Program-made: the position numbers and the translations under genes
Notes under the pieces: model-generated
Told to the model about the DNA's origin: nothing
Database searches by the model: none
The model's input: the letters and a program-made list of their open reading frames with translations, nothing else
Assembly (NCBI GenBank): GCA_018399955.1
Contig: JAGYNO010000006.1
Span: 1 to 53,448, forward strand
Reading direction: 5' to 3'
Source: Halanaerobium sp.
GTDB taxonomy: Bacteria > Bacillota > Halanaerobiia > Halanaerobiales > Halanaerobiaceae
Length of the DNA stretch: 53,448 nucleotides
In this document: piece after piece, positions 1-11,187 of the stretch
How the letters are laid out: the number at the start of each line of letters is the position of its first letter
Numbering within the stretch: the first letter of the stretch is position 1

Positions 1-26
1 ACACAATTTTTGATGCGACGCTTATT

Positions 27-55
27 ATCTTATCAATACCCTTGAGCTTTGTCAA
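27..55 (-). promoter_or_regulatory. Strong sigma-A-type promoter firing leftward out of the window
   Basis: On the minus strand TTGACA (55-50) and TAAGAT (32-27) are separated by exactly 17 nt. No open reading frame follows before the window edge. The gene it drives lies outside, on the same strand as gyrA. In many Firmicutes an rRNA operon follows gyrA, so an rRNA or tRNA promoter is plausible, but that is inference only. Confidence 0.6.
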
Positions 56-142
56 GAAATATTAAAAAGCTTTTTAAAATAAAATGATTTATCCATTAAC
101 TAAAGGTAAAGAGAAAAATTTTTAAGATGTAAATAAAAAAAT

Positions 143-181
143 AGTTCTCTTGAAATCTCCAGCTGTGACTTCAAGAGAACT
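143..181 (-). terminator. Rho-independent terminator of the poly-Asp / small-ORF unit
   Basis: A perfect 12-bp inverted repeat (143-154 with 170-181, 15-nt loop) is followed on the minus strand by a run of seven T residues. It sits just past the stop codon of the 55-residue gene at 192-359 and ends that transcription unit. Confidence 0.85.
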
Positions 182-191
182 GTATATATAA

Positions 192-359
192 TTACTCTTT
201 GTCATCATTTGCAAAATAATTTCTAAGAGCTGGATTATTGAATAATACTGTAAATGATGAAAAATCTTCAGATATCATTATTTCTTCTGATTTAAATATA
301 GTCTCTGAAATTTCTTCTGATAAAGTCTTTGCATTTTCTTTGCATTTTGAATTATTCAT
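192..359 (-). CDS. Small protein of unknown function, 55 aa
   Basis: This short reading frame starts at ATG with a clear Shine-Dalgarno sequence (GAGGTGG, about 5 nt upstream) and ends 11 nt before a strong terminator. It lies 70 nt downstream of the poly-aspartate gene in the same direction, so the two are probably cotranscribed. The product is charged, starts MNNSKCKENAK, has a single cysteine, no signal peptide and no membrane segment, and ends in an acidic stretch (ANDDKE). I recognise no family. The ribosome-binding site, the position between gene and terminator, and sensible codon use make it a likely real gene. Function unknown; it could act with the secreted poly-Asp protein or be an independent small protein. 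Confidence 0.6.
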   Translation of the reverse strand: MNNSKCKENAKTLSEEISETIFKSEEIMISEDFSSFTVLFNNPALRNYFANDDKE

Positions 360-429
360 TAGTACCACCTCAAATTTATTTAGCTTTATTTTTATTAGTT
401 TTTATTTATTATTAATAACTTATATGATT

Positions 430-879
<450 letters not shown>

Positions 880-917
880 TTTATTTCCCCCTTTTGAATA
901 TTAATTTCTTTAATTTT

Positions 918-946
918 ATTATAATAATCAAGTTTATAAAAGTAAA
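918..946 (-). promoter_or_regulatory. Promoter of the poly-Asp gene
   Basis: On the minus strand TTTACT (946-941) and TATAAT (923-918) are spaced by 17 nt, about 40 nt upstream of the ATG at 879. A GGGGG-rich ribosome-binding site sits between promoter and gene. Confidence 0.55.
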
Positions 947-960
947 TTATTTACACACCT

Positions 961-991
961 AAAAAAACTGCACCTAAAAAGGCACAGTTTT
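961..991 (-). terminator. Terminator after gyrA
   Basis: On the minus strand a 12-bp stem (two G-U pairs), with a four-T loop, runs directly into a run of seven T residues. It lies about 55 nt past the gyrA stop codon and separates the gyrBA operon from the poly-Asp unit. Confidence 0.8.
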
Positions 992-1045
992 ATTTTATAA
1001 TATATATTTTAATCTTTGCTTTGTGTATTTTAATATCAACTTATA

Positions 1046-3577
1046 TTATTCTTCAGGGTTTTCTGGATATTCTTTTTTACTTTCTATTTCTCCTTCATTT
1101 TCAAGGTTAGAACTGCTATCTCCACTATTTTCTATTTCTTCATCTTCTTCATTTATTTCATCTTCATTTATTTTAGCAAGAGATACTACCCTATCATCTT
1201 CTCCAACATTAATTATTTTTACTCCAATAGTATTTCTGCTTGTTTGTGAGATCTCAGAAGCCTTTACTCTTATTATTATTCCATCTAATGTAATTACCAT
1301 CATCTCTATATCCTCATTCACTATCTGAGCTGATGCTAATGGTCCATTTTTATCAGTTATATTTGCAGTTAATATACCTTTACCTCCTCTGTTCTGAATT
1401 CTATATTCAGAAAGTGGAGTTCTTTTACCATAACCTCTTTCAGTTATAACAAGTAATTGATTTCCTTCAGAATCAATACCCATATCTATTACTTTATCAT
1501 CTTCAGCTAATCTTATACCTCTCACTCCATAGGAATTTCTTCCTACAGATCTAACATCTGATTCATTAAAGTGAATTGCTTTTGCCTGCTGAGTAATCAA
1601 AATAATATTTTCATCTTCTTCAATTACTCGAACCCCTATTAATTCATCATCTTCTCTTAAATTAATACCTATCAAACCTGTATAATTTGTATCATATTCT
1701 TCTAAAGAAGTCTTTTTAATTAAACCATTTTTGGTTGCCATAATCAAATAACAGTCTTCCGGAAACTCTTTAACAGGTATTACTGCTGAAATTCTCTCAT
1801 CAGTCTGAAGTTCAAGTAGATTAACAATGTTTGTTCCTCTTGCCTGACGACCGGATTCTGGTATCTGAAATCCTTTAAGCCTGTATACACGCCCCTGATT
1901 TGTAAAGAAGAGAAATTTATAATGAGTGGTAGTAGTAAATATATTCTCGACAAAATCTTTCTCTTTTGTTTTTATACCAATTACTCCCTTACCTCCACGG
2001 CGCTGACTTTTATACAAATCTAAAGGCATTCTCTTTATATAGCCTTGTTTTGTCATTGTAATTACTATCTGTTCTTCTCTAATTAAATCCTCTATTTCTA
2101 AATCAGTCACACCTGCTTCAATAGATGTTTTTCTTTGATCACCATATTTGTTTTTCAGCTCAATTATCTCTTCTTTGATAATTTCCAATAATTTTTTCTC
2201 ATTTGTCAAAATTGAGCGGTAATATGCTATTTTTTCCTGCAGTTCATTATATTCTATTTCTATTTTATCTCTTTCGAGGCCTGTAAGACTCTGCAGCCTC
2301 ATTTTTAAAATTGCATTTGCTTGTGTCTCTGAAAGTTCATAAATATCCATTAAATTAATTCTTGCTGATTCAACATCTTCAGCAGATTTAATCATTTCTA
2401 CAATATCATCTATATTTGCAAGCGCAATTTTGTATCCTTCTAATATATGAGCTCTATCAAGTGCTTTGTCAAGATCATATTGAGTTCTTCTAGTAATTAC
2501 CTCTTTTTGATGTTCTATATAATGCTCTAATATTTCTTTTAAAGATAGTACCTTAGGTTCTTTATTTACCAGAGCTATCATAATTATACTAAAAGTAATC
2601 TGAAGTCTGCTGTTTTTATATAATTGATTTAAAACTACTGTGGGAGTTGCTTCCCTTTTTAATTCAATTACTATCCTCATTCCATCTCTATCTGATTCAT
2701 CTCTAATATCTGAAATAGCATCTATTTTTTCATTTTTTACAAGATCAGCAATTTTTTTGATAAGACGAGCTTTATTTACCTTGTAAGGAAGTTCATCTAC
2801 AATTATTTGTTTTCTGCTGCTGGATAAATCTTCTATTCTGGTTTTAGCTCTTACAGTTAATTTACCTCTACCATTTTTATAAGCCCTATATATACTTCCT
2901 TTTCCCATAATAGAACCACCTGTTGGGAAATCAGGTCCTTTAATAATTTTCATTAAATCTTTAGTATCTAGATCTGGATTTTCTATTAACTCTATTACTC
3001 CATCTATTACTTCTCCAAGATTATGAGGTGGTATACTTGTTGACATACCTACAGCGATTCCTGAGCTTCCATTTACAAGCAGATTTGGAAATCTAGCTGG
3101 GAGCACTTCAGGTTCTTCTAAAGAATCATCAAAATTAGCTGTAAAATCAACCGTGTTTTTATTTATATCTGTAAGCAGTTCCTGAGAAATAGGAGACATT
3201 CGTGCTTCAGTATAACGCATAGCTGCAGCAGAATCACCATCAACAGAACCAAAGTTTCCGTGGCCGTCAATTAATGGATAACGATAAGAAAAATCCTGAG
3301 CCATCCTTACCATCGTATCATAAACAGCTGTATCTCCATGTGGATGGTATTTACCCAATACTTCACCAACAATACGAGCTGATTTTTTATGGGGCTTGTT
3401 TGGAGTCATTCCTAAATCATTAAGAGCGAATAATATTCTCCTGTGAACAGGTTTTAATCCATCTCTAACATCTGGTAGGGCTCTTCCTACGATTACACTC
3501 ATCGCATAATCAAGATATGAGCCTCTCATTTCTTTATCTATATCAATTTTCTTAACTCGTGCTGCTTTTTGATCCAA
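1046..3577 (-). CDS. gyrA: DNA gyrase subunit A
   Basis: 843 aa, full length. GyrA with GyrB introduces negative supercoils; it carries the DNA breakage-reunion domain. The catalytic tyrosine is Tyr122 (in [11 protein letters not shown]). The quinolone-resistance region contains [10 protein letters not shown] with Thr83 where E. coli has Ser. The GyrA-box QRRGGKG is present at the start of the C-terminal beta-pinwheel, so this is gyrase rather than topoisomerase IV. The last 35 or so residues form an acidic Glu/Asp/Ser tail. The start is TTG, preceded by GGTTGGTGA; no in-frame ATG suits better. It follows gyrB by 32 nt and is probably cotranscribed with it. A terminator lies at 961-991. Confidence 0.97.
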   Translation of the reverse strand: MDQKAARVKKIDIDKEMRGSYLDYAMSVIVGRALPDVRDGLKPVHRRILFALNDLGMTPNKPHKKSARIVGEVLGKYHPHGDTAVYDTMVRMAQDFSYRYPLIDGHGNFGSVDGDSAAAMRYTEARMSPISQELLTDINKNTVDFTANFDDSLEEPEVLPARFPNLLVNGSSGIAVGMSTSIPPHNLGEVIDGVIELIENPDLDTKDLMKIIKGPDFPTGGSIMGKGSIYRAYKNGRGKLTVRAKTRIEDLSSSRKQIIVDELPYKVNKARLIKKIADLVKNEKIDAISDIRDESDRDGMRIVIELKREATPTVVLNQLYKNSRLQITFSIIMIALVNKEPKVLSLKEILEHYIEHQKEVITRRTQYDLDKALDRAHILEGYKIALANIDDIVEMIKSAEDVESARINLMDIYELSETQANAILKMRLQSLTGLERDKIEIEYNELQEKIAYYRSILTNEKKLLEIIKEEIIELKNKYGDQRKTSIEAGVTDLEIEDLIREEQIVITMTKQGYIKRMPLDLYKSQRRGGKGVIGIKTKEKDFVENIFTTTTHYKFLFFTNQGRVYRLKGFQIPESGRQARGTNIVNLLELQTDERISAVIPVKEFPEDCYLIMATKNGLIKKTSLEEYDTNYTGLIGINLREDDELIGVRVIEEDENIILITQQAKAIHFNESDVRSVGRNSYGVRGIRLAEDDKVIDMGIDSEGNQLLVITERGYGKRTPLSEYRIQNRGGKGILTANITDKNGPLASAQIVNEDIEMMVITLDGIIIRVKASEISQTSRNTIGVKIINVGEDDRVVSLAKINEDEINEEDEEIENSGDSSSNLENEGEIESKKEYPENPEE

Positions 3578-3609
3578 AATATTTCACCAACCTTTATCAA
3601 TTTATATAA

Positions 3610-5816
<2,207 letters not shown>

Positions 5817-5825
5817 AAGTATAAC

Positions 5826-6947
5826 TCACCCTCTTCTCTTAATTATACCATTTTTGACCTGATATATATTATAGGAGTTATTTTTTAATCCGGACAAATT
5901 TTCTCCATCTGTTGCTGTAATTATAGTTTGAATTTTATTAACTATGATTTCTATTAAAGCTTTTCTTCTTAAACTATCTAATTCAGAAAAAACATCATCT
6001 AAAAGCAGAACAGGATATTCTCCGGTTTCTGATTTCATAAATTCCAATTCTGCTAATTTTAAAGCTAAAGCAGCAGTACGCTGCTGACCTTGTGAACCAT
6101 ATTTTCTTAAATCCATATCATTTACTTTTAGTATAAGATCATCTCTATGTGGGCCAATTACTGTATAGCCTCTATTAATTTCTTTATCTTTATTTTTTTC
6201 TAAATTCTCTTTGAATAATTCCCTTAGTTCTGCTTCTCCCATTTTTTTTGAAAAACCTTCAAGGCTGATATCATATTCAATTTCTAAATTTTCCCTGCCC
6301 TCTGTTATCTGTCTATGTGAAAGGCGTGCAAGTATTTTAAGTTTATCAACAACCTCGATTCTTTTTAAGATTATTTTAGAACCAGAAGCTGAAAGCTGTT
6401 CATCCCAGACTGCAAGCATGTTTTTATCATTACTTCTTCCATCTCTAATATTTTTTAGAAGATTATTTCTTTGTTTTAAGATATGTTCATATTTAGAGAG
6501 TAAGTGATTGTAATATCTGCTAACCTGTGAAATCTCTAAATTTATAAATTCTCGTCTGTGAGATGGTCCTTCTTTTACAAGTTTTAAATCTTCAGGTGAA
6601 AATAAAACAGCATTAAGATAACCAATTATTTCTTTTACTTTAGTAAGTGGATTATCATTAAGCTCTACTTTTCTACCTCTTTTGTCAAGCCGCACAGCTA
6701 ATTTTAATTTTCCTTCTCTTCTCTCAATTAAAACCTGAACCAGTGCTTCATCTTTATCCCACTTAATAAGTTCTGTATTTATGCTGCTGCGGTGAGAATT
6801 AGCAGAAGCAATCAAATAAATTGATTCTAAAAGATTTGTCTTCCCCTGACCGTTATCTCCCAAAAATATATTTAATTTTGGATTAAGATCAAGTAATAAT
6901 TCATCAAAATTACGAAAATTACGGCAGAGAATTTTTTTTAAATGCAT
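5826..6947 (-). CDS. recF: DNA replication and repair protein RecF
   Basis: 373 aa. RecF is an SMC/ABC-like ATPase that, with RecO and RecR, loads RecA at single-strand gaps and stalled forks. Walker A is GDNGQGKTNLLES near residues 30-42. The ABC signature-like segment KYGSQGQQRTAALALKLAE and Walker B PVLLLDDVFSELD lie near the C-terminus. The N-terminus MHLKKILCRNFRNF is typical of the family. It is located after the S4-domain gene with only 3 nt between, the standard Firmicute order dnaA-dnaN-S4-recF, and is probably cotranscribed. Confidence 0.96.
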   Translation of the reverse strand: MHLKKILCRNFRNFDELLLDLNPKLNIFLGDNGQGKTNLLESIYLIASANSHRSSINTELIKWDKDEALVQVLIERREGKLKLAVRLDKRGRKVELNDNPLTKVKEIIGYLNAVLFSPEDLKLVKEGPSHRREFINLEISQVSRYYNHLLSKYEHILKQRNNLLKNIRDGRSNDKNMLAVWDEQLSASGSKIILKRIEVVDKLKILARLSHRQITEGRENLEIEYDISLEGFSKKMGEAELRELFKENLEKNKDKEINRGYTVIGPHRDDLILKVNDMDLRKYGSQGQQRTAALALKLAELEFMKSETGEYPVLLLDDVFSELDSLRRKALIEIIVNKIQTIITATDGENLSGLKNNSYNIYQVKNGIIKRRG

Positions 6948-6950
6948 TTA

Positions 6951-7169
6951 TTATCCCCGACTTACTTTAAAAGTTTTATCTTCTTCGATTAAATGTACAA
7001 TATCTCCATCTTTAAGAGTTTTACCCCTTTTTAATTCTATTTCTCTATTAACTTCAACTTTTCCTTCCTGAATCAAATATTTAGCTTCTCCACCACTCAT
7101 AACTATATTTGCCCATTTAAGAAATTGATCTAAGTTAATAGTATCAGTATTAATCTCAACTATTTCCAT
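6951..7169 (-). CDS. S4-domain RNA-binding protein, YaaA/RlbA type
   Basis: 72 aa. The protein is essentially one S4 RNA-binding domain: DQFLKWANIVMSGGEAKYLI followed by VEVNREIELKRGKTLKDGD. This family (YaaA in B. subtilis) sits between dnaN and recF in most Firmicutes and has been associated with ribosome assembly. The ATG is preceded by a GAGGA sequence. It lies 48 nt downstream of dnaN and 3 nt upstream of recF on the same strand. Confidence 0.88.
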   Translation of the reverse strand: MEIVEINTDTINLDQFLKWANIVMSGGEAKYLIQEGKVEVNREIELKRGKTLKDGDIVHLIEEDKTFKVSRG

Positions 7170-7217
7170 AATAAATCCTCCTCAATCTCTAACATTTAAA
7201 AAAATTAAAAAATCAAT

Positions 7218-8330
7218 TTATGCCTGTGCTCGAACCGGCATAATCAAATAGATAAATTTTCCACCATCTTCTGATTCGTTTTTTACAACAAGTGGATTTA
7301 AAGGTCCTATCATTTCTATATTTATTTCTTCTTCTGATAAAACTTTTAATACATCTATTAAATATCCTGCATCAATGTTAATCTTTTGATCAGGACCTGA
7401 TAAATCAATTTCAATTTCCTCATGTGCATAACCAGAGCTGCCTTCACTAGAGTTAATATTCAGAACACCATCATCTGCAGAAATAGAAATAATGTTTGCA
7501 TCAAGCTTAGCAATTAAAGAAGCTCTTTTTACAGCATTATGGAGTTGAGATAAATCAGCAATAAATTTAGAGTTGAATTCATCTGGAATAACAAGTTCAT
7601 AATTTGGAAATTTACCTTCTATTAATCTTGAGATAAGAACAATGCCAGCAAATTGAAAACGAGCATAATTGCTGTCTACTATGATCTCTACACTTCCTTC
7701 ATCCTCTAATAAATTATTCAATTCCTGTAATGTGCTGCCTGGTAAAATAACTTCTATGTTTTCTTCTACTTCAGTTTGTAAGGGAGAATCAACATAAGAT
7801 AAACGATATGTATTTGTCGAAACCATCCTCACTTCTTCAGGTTTTACAATAAATAATGCTCCTGTCAGTGCAGGTTGTGTTTCATCTTTTGAAGTTGATA
7901 TTCTGACTTTTTGCAGCATATTTTTAAACTTAGCACCAGGTAAAGTAAAACGTGCACTTTCTTCAACCTGAGGTAAACTAGGAAATTCATCAGGATCATA
8001 ACCATTTATCTTAAATAAAGAATTTAAACATTTTATTTCCATCTGCCATTTATCTTGGTCTAGATCCATATAAATTTTTTCTGAAGGTAGTTCTCTTATA
8101 ATATTTAAAAATTGTCCTGCAGGCAGTACAACTGCACCCTCATTTTCTGCATCTACTTTTATGCTGTATTCAATTCCTAATTCGAGGTCAGTTGCTTTTA
8201 AAATTAATTTATTTTTTTCTAATTTCAGATAAATTCCCGTTAAGATAGGTAATGTTTTATTTTTTGCTACAGCCCGCCGTACAATGTTTAGTGATTCGTA
8301 TAAATCCATTTGTTTAATTGAAAATTTCAA
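7218..8330 (-). CDS. dnaN: DNA polymerase III beta subunit (sliding clamp)
   Basis: 370 aa from the chosen start. The ring-shaped clamp tethers polymerases to DNA. The protein starts MKFSIKQMDLYESLNIVRRAV and ends YLIMPVRAQA, typical of DnaN, with the three-domain length expected. The longest frame begins 11 codons earlier at ATG, but the TTG at 8330 has GGAGGG seven nt upstream and aligns with the family N-terminus, so I prefer it. It is separated from dnaA by a 263-nt gap that contains the origin unwinding element. Confidence 0.96.
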   Translation of the reverse strand: MKFSIKQMDLYESLNIVRRAVAKNKTLPILTGIYLKLEKNKLILKATDLELGIEYSIKVDAENEGAVVLPAGQFLNIIRELPSEKIYMDLDQDKWQMEIKCLNSLFKINGYDPDEFPSLPQVEESARFTLPGAKFKNMLQKVRISTSKDETQPALTGALFIVKPEEVRMVSTNTYRLSYVDSPLQTEVEENIEVILPGSTLQELNNLLEDEGSVEIIVDSNYARFQFAGIVLISRLIEGKFPNYELVIPDEFNSKFIADLSQLHNAVKRASLIAKLDANIISISADDGVLNINSSEGSSGYAHEEIEIDLSGPDQKINIDAGYLIDVLKVLSEEEINIEMIGPLNPLVVKNESEDGGKFIYLIMPVRAQA

Positions 8331-8593
8331 GGTGTATCCCTCCATTTTTAAAAAAGTTATCAACAGATATAATCTAAGCTTATTATTGTATATATATATA
8401 TAAAACTAGTAGTAGTAGTAGTAGGGGCTGTTAATATGTGGATAAGCCCTTTTATACCAATGAGAAGAAGAATTAGCCTGTAGATAAATTGTTAACTAAA
8501 CATATAATAGTTATCCACATACTAACACTTAAAAGTTATTAACATCTTATCTACAACTACCTTAATAGATATCCACAAAATTTGTTAATTATT
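8331..8593. other. oriC part 1: dnaA-dnaN gap with DnaA boxes and unwinding element
   Basis: This gap holds perfect or near DnaA boxes: TGTGGATAA at 8437-8445, TTATCCACA at 8511-8519, and variants at 8357-8365 (TTATCAACA), 8479-8487 (TGTAGATAA), 8547-8555 (TTATCTACA) and 8569-8577 (ATATCCACA). A TA-alternating AT-rich tract lies at about 8385-8402. Next to it are six TAG triplets and a G-rich patch. Gene orientation switches around this region, leftward to the left and rightward to the right, as expected at a bidirectional origin. Confidence 0.88.
8385..8449 (+). other. Candidate DNA unwinding element with DnaA-trio repeat
   Basis: Reading left to right: an AT-rich tract (8385-8405), six consecutive TAG triplets (8407-8424), a G-rich patch GGGC (8425-8428), then the perfect DnaA box TGTGGATAA (8437-8445). 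Read from the box leftward on this strand, the triplets run 3'-GAT-5', which matches the DnaA-trio motif described for B. subtilis, where DnaA filaments engage single-stranded triplets to start melting. GGGCT (8425-8429) and AGCCC (8445-8449) bracket the box as an inverted repeat. Assignment is from layout only. Confidence 0.8.
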
Positions 8594-10009
8594 TTATCCA
8601 TGTTTTATTTTATCTGTTAAACGCTCAATTTTATTGCTAAAATCATTTTCATTTTCTATTTTTTCTTTAATTTTATTGTGAGCATGAATAACAGTTGTAT
8701 GATCTCTTCCTCCAAATTCATCTCCTATATGGGGGAGAGAAAAATCTGTTAATTCCCTGCTTAAGTACATAGCAATTTGACGTGGAAAAGCTATATTTTG
8801 TGTTCTTTTTTTAGATTCCATATCTTCCATTCTTAAATTATAATCATCTGTAATTATTTTTTTAATACGCTCAATATTTACTTCAATTAATTCGTCTTTC
8901 TTTTTATTAACAAGATCTTTTAGTGCTTCTCTGGCTAATTCAATATCAATTTCTCTATCTACAAGTGAAGAATATGCAATAACTTTTACCAGTGCACCCT
9001 CTAATTCTCTAATATTGGATTGAATCTTATTTGCAATGTAAATAATTACTTCATTTGGGATAGTAAGATTTTCCACATCTGCTTTTTTACGGAGTATGGC
9101 AATTCTTGTTTCTAAATCTGGTTTTTGAATATCTGTGATTAAACCCCATTCAAATCGAGAACGAAGTCTTTCTTCTAAAGTTGGAATTTCTTTTGGTGGA
9201 CGATCACTAGAAATAATTAACTGTCTATTTGATTCATGTAATGTGTTAAAAGTATGAAAAAATTCTTCTTGAGTTCTTTCTTTACCTGCCAAAAACTGAA
9301 TATCATCAACTAAAAGAATATCAATGTTTCTATATTTATCTCTAAAATCAACTGTAGAATCATCTTTTATTGAGTTAATTAATTCATTTGTAAAAGTTTC
9401 TGAGGAAACATAAACCACCTTGTAATCTGGATTATTTTTAAGAATAAAATGAGCGATAGCCTGCATCAGATGAGTTTTTCCAAGTCCTACATCACCATAT
9501 ATAAATAGAGGATTATATGCCTTTGCCGGTGCTTCAGCTACAGCTAAAGAAGCTGCATGTGCAAAGCGGTTGCTGTTACCAACAACAAAAGTATCAAAAG
9601 TATATTTGGAGTTAAATCCATTTTGAAATTCCTGATCTGAGTTTTTCTCTTCTAAATCTTTTTCTACAATTTCTAGATCATTATTTTCTGGATCATTTTT
9701 ATTATAATCTTTATTTTCTTTTTGTTTTTCTTTGAATTTTTTAACTTGTTTTGGTGTTAATAAAAGAAGTGTCCACTGATTTCCTGTTAATTTTTTTAAA
9801 ATTTCTTCTATTAAATCAGTGTATTGAGTTTCTATCCATTCCTGGATAAAATTATTAGGGACCTGAAGGACAAGTTGGTTTTCTCCAGTTGTTAATACTG
9901 CTTTGGTTTCTGAGAACCAGGTATTAAAACTTGGATTTGTAATTTGTTCTTTAATATTTTCTAAAGTTTTTTTCCAGATGTGATCAAGTTCTTTTTGCGA
10001 AAAAGACAT
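8594..10009 (-). CDS. dnaA: Chromosomal replication initiator protein DnaA
   Basis: 471 aa. DnaA binds oriC boxes, melts the origin and recruits the helicase. Domain I is at residues 1-85; a charged Lys/Glu/Asn-rich linker (domain II) follows to about 135. The AAA+ domain III starts at [12 protein letters not shown] with Walker [11 protein letters not shown] and Walker [10 protein letters not shown]. The C-terminal domain IV has the box-recognition signature [15 protein letters not shown]. The ATG has a strong CAGGAGG site about 7 nt upstream. DnaA boxes lie on both sides of the gene, which allows autoregulation. The gene is transcribed toward dnaN. Confidence 0.98.
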   Translation of the reverse strand: MSFSQKELDHIWKKTLENIKEQITNPSFNTWFSETKAVLTTGENQLVLQVPNNFIQEWIETQYTDLIEEILKKLTGNQWTLLLLTPKQVKKFKEKQKENKDYNKNDPENNDLEIVEKDLEEKNSDQEFQNGFNSKYTFDTFVVGNSNRFAHAASLAVAEAPAKAYNPLFIYGDVGLGKTHLMQAIAHFILKNNPDYKVVYVSSETFTNELINSIKDDSTVDFRDKYRNIDILLVDDIQFLAGKERTQEEFFHTFNTLHESNRQLIISSDRPPKEIPTLEERLRSRFEWGLITDIQKPDLETRIAILRKKADVENLTIPNEVIIYIANKIQSNIRELEGALVKVIAYSSLVDREIDIELAREALKDLVNKKKDELIEVNIERIKKIITDDYNLRMEDMESKKRTQNIAFPRQIAMYLSRELTDFSLPHIGDEFGGRDHTTVIHAHNKIKEKIENENDFSNKIERLTDKIKHG

Positions 10010-10565
10010 AAAATACCTCCTGTAATTCTAAAAAAATAATCTTTTTTTAAACTTGTCCCCAAAAAAAGGGGATAACTTAGTATTTATCCACAAAAATGTG
10101 GACAATATTAACAGTTATCCACAAGCAAATAGATTTTAAATTAACTGCTAATTCAGTAAATGTGTTTATTTTTGAAAAAAACAATAAACTTTTTTGTTAA
10201 TAAAAATACAAAAGATATCCACAATCAGTTAACGTTATCAACAGTTTGTGGATAAGTAATTAAGAAAGTGTGGATAAAAGGCTTAATTTAAGAAAAAAAA
10301 TAAAAAAAATAAGACATTGTTAATAAAATTGTCAACAATAGACGAAAAAGTTTATAATATACTAGTTAATTTTAGAGAAAAATTTCGTCTAATTAACCAT
10401 ATTAATAATAACAGATTATCAACAAATTATCAACATCACTTTTATTTATCTTATGCTGTGGATAAATTTAATTTCCTTGACTCTATTATCTAAATAACAT
10501 ATAATTTTAAATGAATGAAAAATAAACTGCTAGTATTATGTTTTATTTTAGCTGGAGGTTATTTA
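10010..10565. other. oriC part 2: 556-nt intergenic region with dense DnaA boxes
   Basis: There is no protein gene here. Perfect boxes: TTATCCACA at 10084-10092 and 10115-10123; TGTGGATAA at 10247-10255, 10269-10277 and 10457-10465. Variants: TGTGGACAA 10097-10105, ATATCCACA 10215-10223, TTATCAACA 10235-10243, 10416-10424 and 10427-10435. Boxes occur in both orientations. An 8-bp inverted repeat (AGACGAAA 10340-10347, TTTCGTCT 10383-10390) brackets a TATAAT-containing stretch. The right end carries the rnpA promoter. An rpmH gene, usually found here, is absent. Confidence 0.85.
10477..10505 (+). promoter_or_regulatory. Promoter of the rnpA-yidD-yidC-jag operon
   Basis: TTGACT (10477-10482) and TATAAT (10500-10505) are spaced 17 nt apart, a near-consensus sigma-A promoter. 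Predicted transcription starts around 10512, about 54 nt before the rnpA GTG. A perfect DnaA box (10457-10465) lies just upstream of the -35 element, so DnaA could influence this promoter. Confidence 0.75.
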
Positions 10566-10895
10566 GTGGAAACTTTAAAAAAAAACAAAGAGTTCAACAA
10601 TGTTTATAATAACAGCAATTCTTTTGCTACACGGCATTTGGTTTTATATCTGTTATCTGTACCAGAAAATGAAAATAATCGTTATGGATTATCTGTTAGT
10701 AAAAGAATTGGCAATGCTGTTATTAGAAATAAGCTAAAAAGAAGATTAAGAGAAATAATTAGAGAATTTGAAAAAAAATATAATTTTAATTCTTATCATA
10801 TAATTTTTATTGCCCGTAACCCAGTTGTTGATCTAAATTATGGGCAGATGAAAAAAGATGTTAAAAAATTATATAAAAAGGCTGGTTTAATTTAA
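10566..10895 (+). CDS. rnpA: Ribonuclease P protein component
   Basis: 109 aa from the chosen start. RnpA is the protein cofactor of RNase P, which matures tRNA 5' ends. The family signature is RIGNAVIRNKLKRRLREIIRE, and the start VETLKKNKEFNNVYNN fits the normal N-terminus. A longer frame begins 17 codons upstream at 10515 with a hydrophobic leader, but GTG at 10566 has GGAGG seven nt upstream and matches family length, so I use it. It heads a rightward operon with yidD, yidC and jag. rpmH is missing upstream. Confidence 0.93.
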   Translation: METLKKNKEFNNVYNNSNSFATRHLVLYLLSVPENENNRYGLSVSKRIGNAVIRNKLKRRLREIIREFEKKYNFNSYHIIFIARNPVVDLNYGQMKKDVKKLYKKAGLI

Positions 10896-10963
10896 CATAA
10901 TACTTTTTCTTTTTAGTTATTTTATTTTCAACTCATGCTTTAACTGGAATTAAGGTGATTCTA

Positions 10964-11173
10964 TTGAAAAAAATATTATTATTTTTTATAAAAATCTATC
11001 AGGAGGTTATTTCTCCCTGGACTCCAAAGAGCTGCCGCTTTAAACCAAGCTGTTCTGAATACAGCAGACAGGCAGTAGAAAAATATGGGGCGTTTAAAGG
11101 CGGCTGGATGGGTCTAAAGCGTATTCTGCGCTGTCATCCTTTTAATCCAGGTGGATATGATCCGGTAGAATAG
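10964..11173 (+). CDS. yidD: Membrane protein insertion efficiency factor YidD
   Basis: 69 aa from TTG 10964. YidD is a small membrane-associated protein that assists insertion of membrane proteins by YidC/Sec. The signature [20 protein letters not shown] and the ending [13 protein letters not shown] are clear. A GTG three codons upstream (10955) is part of what looks like the ribosome-binding site AAGGTG, so TTG at 10964 is the better start. It lies between rnpA and yidC, the conserved order, with 14 nt to yidC. Confidence 0.92.
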   Translation: MKKILLFFIKIYQEVISPWTPKSCRFKPSCSEYSRQAVEKYGAFKGGWMGLKRILRCHPFNPGGYDPVE

Positions 11174-11187
11174 GAGGCAATTATTAA

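Noticed and set aside
10515-10565. Hydrophobic 17-residue N-terminal extension of RnpA
   Set aside because: It begins about 3 nt after the predicted transcription start, lacks a ribosome-binding site, and GTG 10566 has a good one and matches normal RnpA length.
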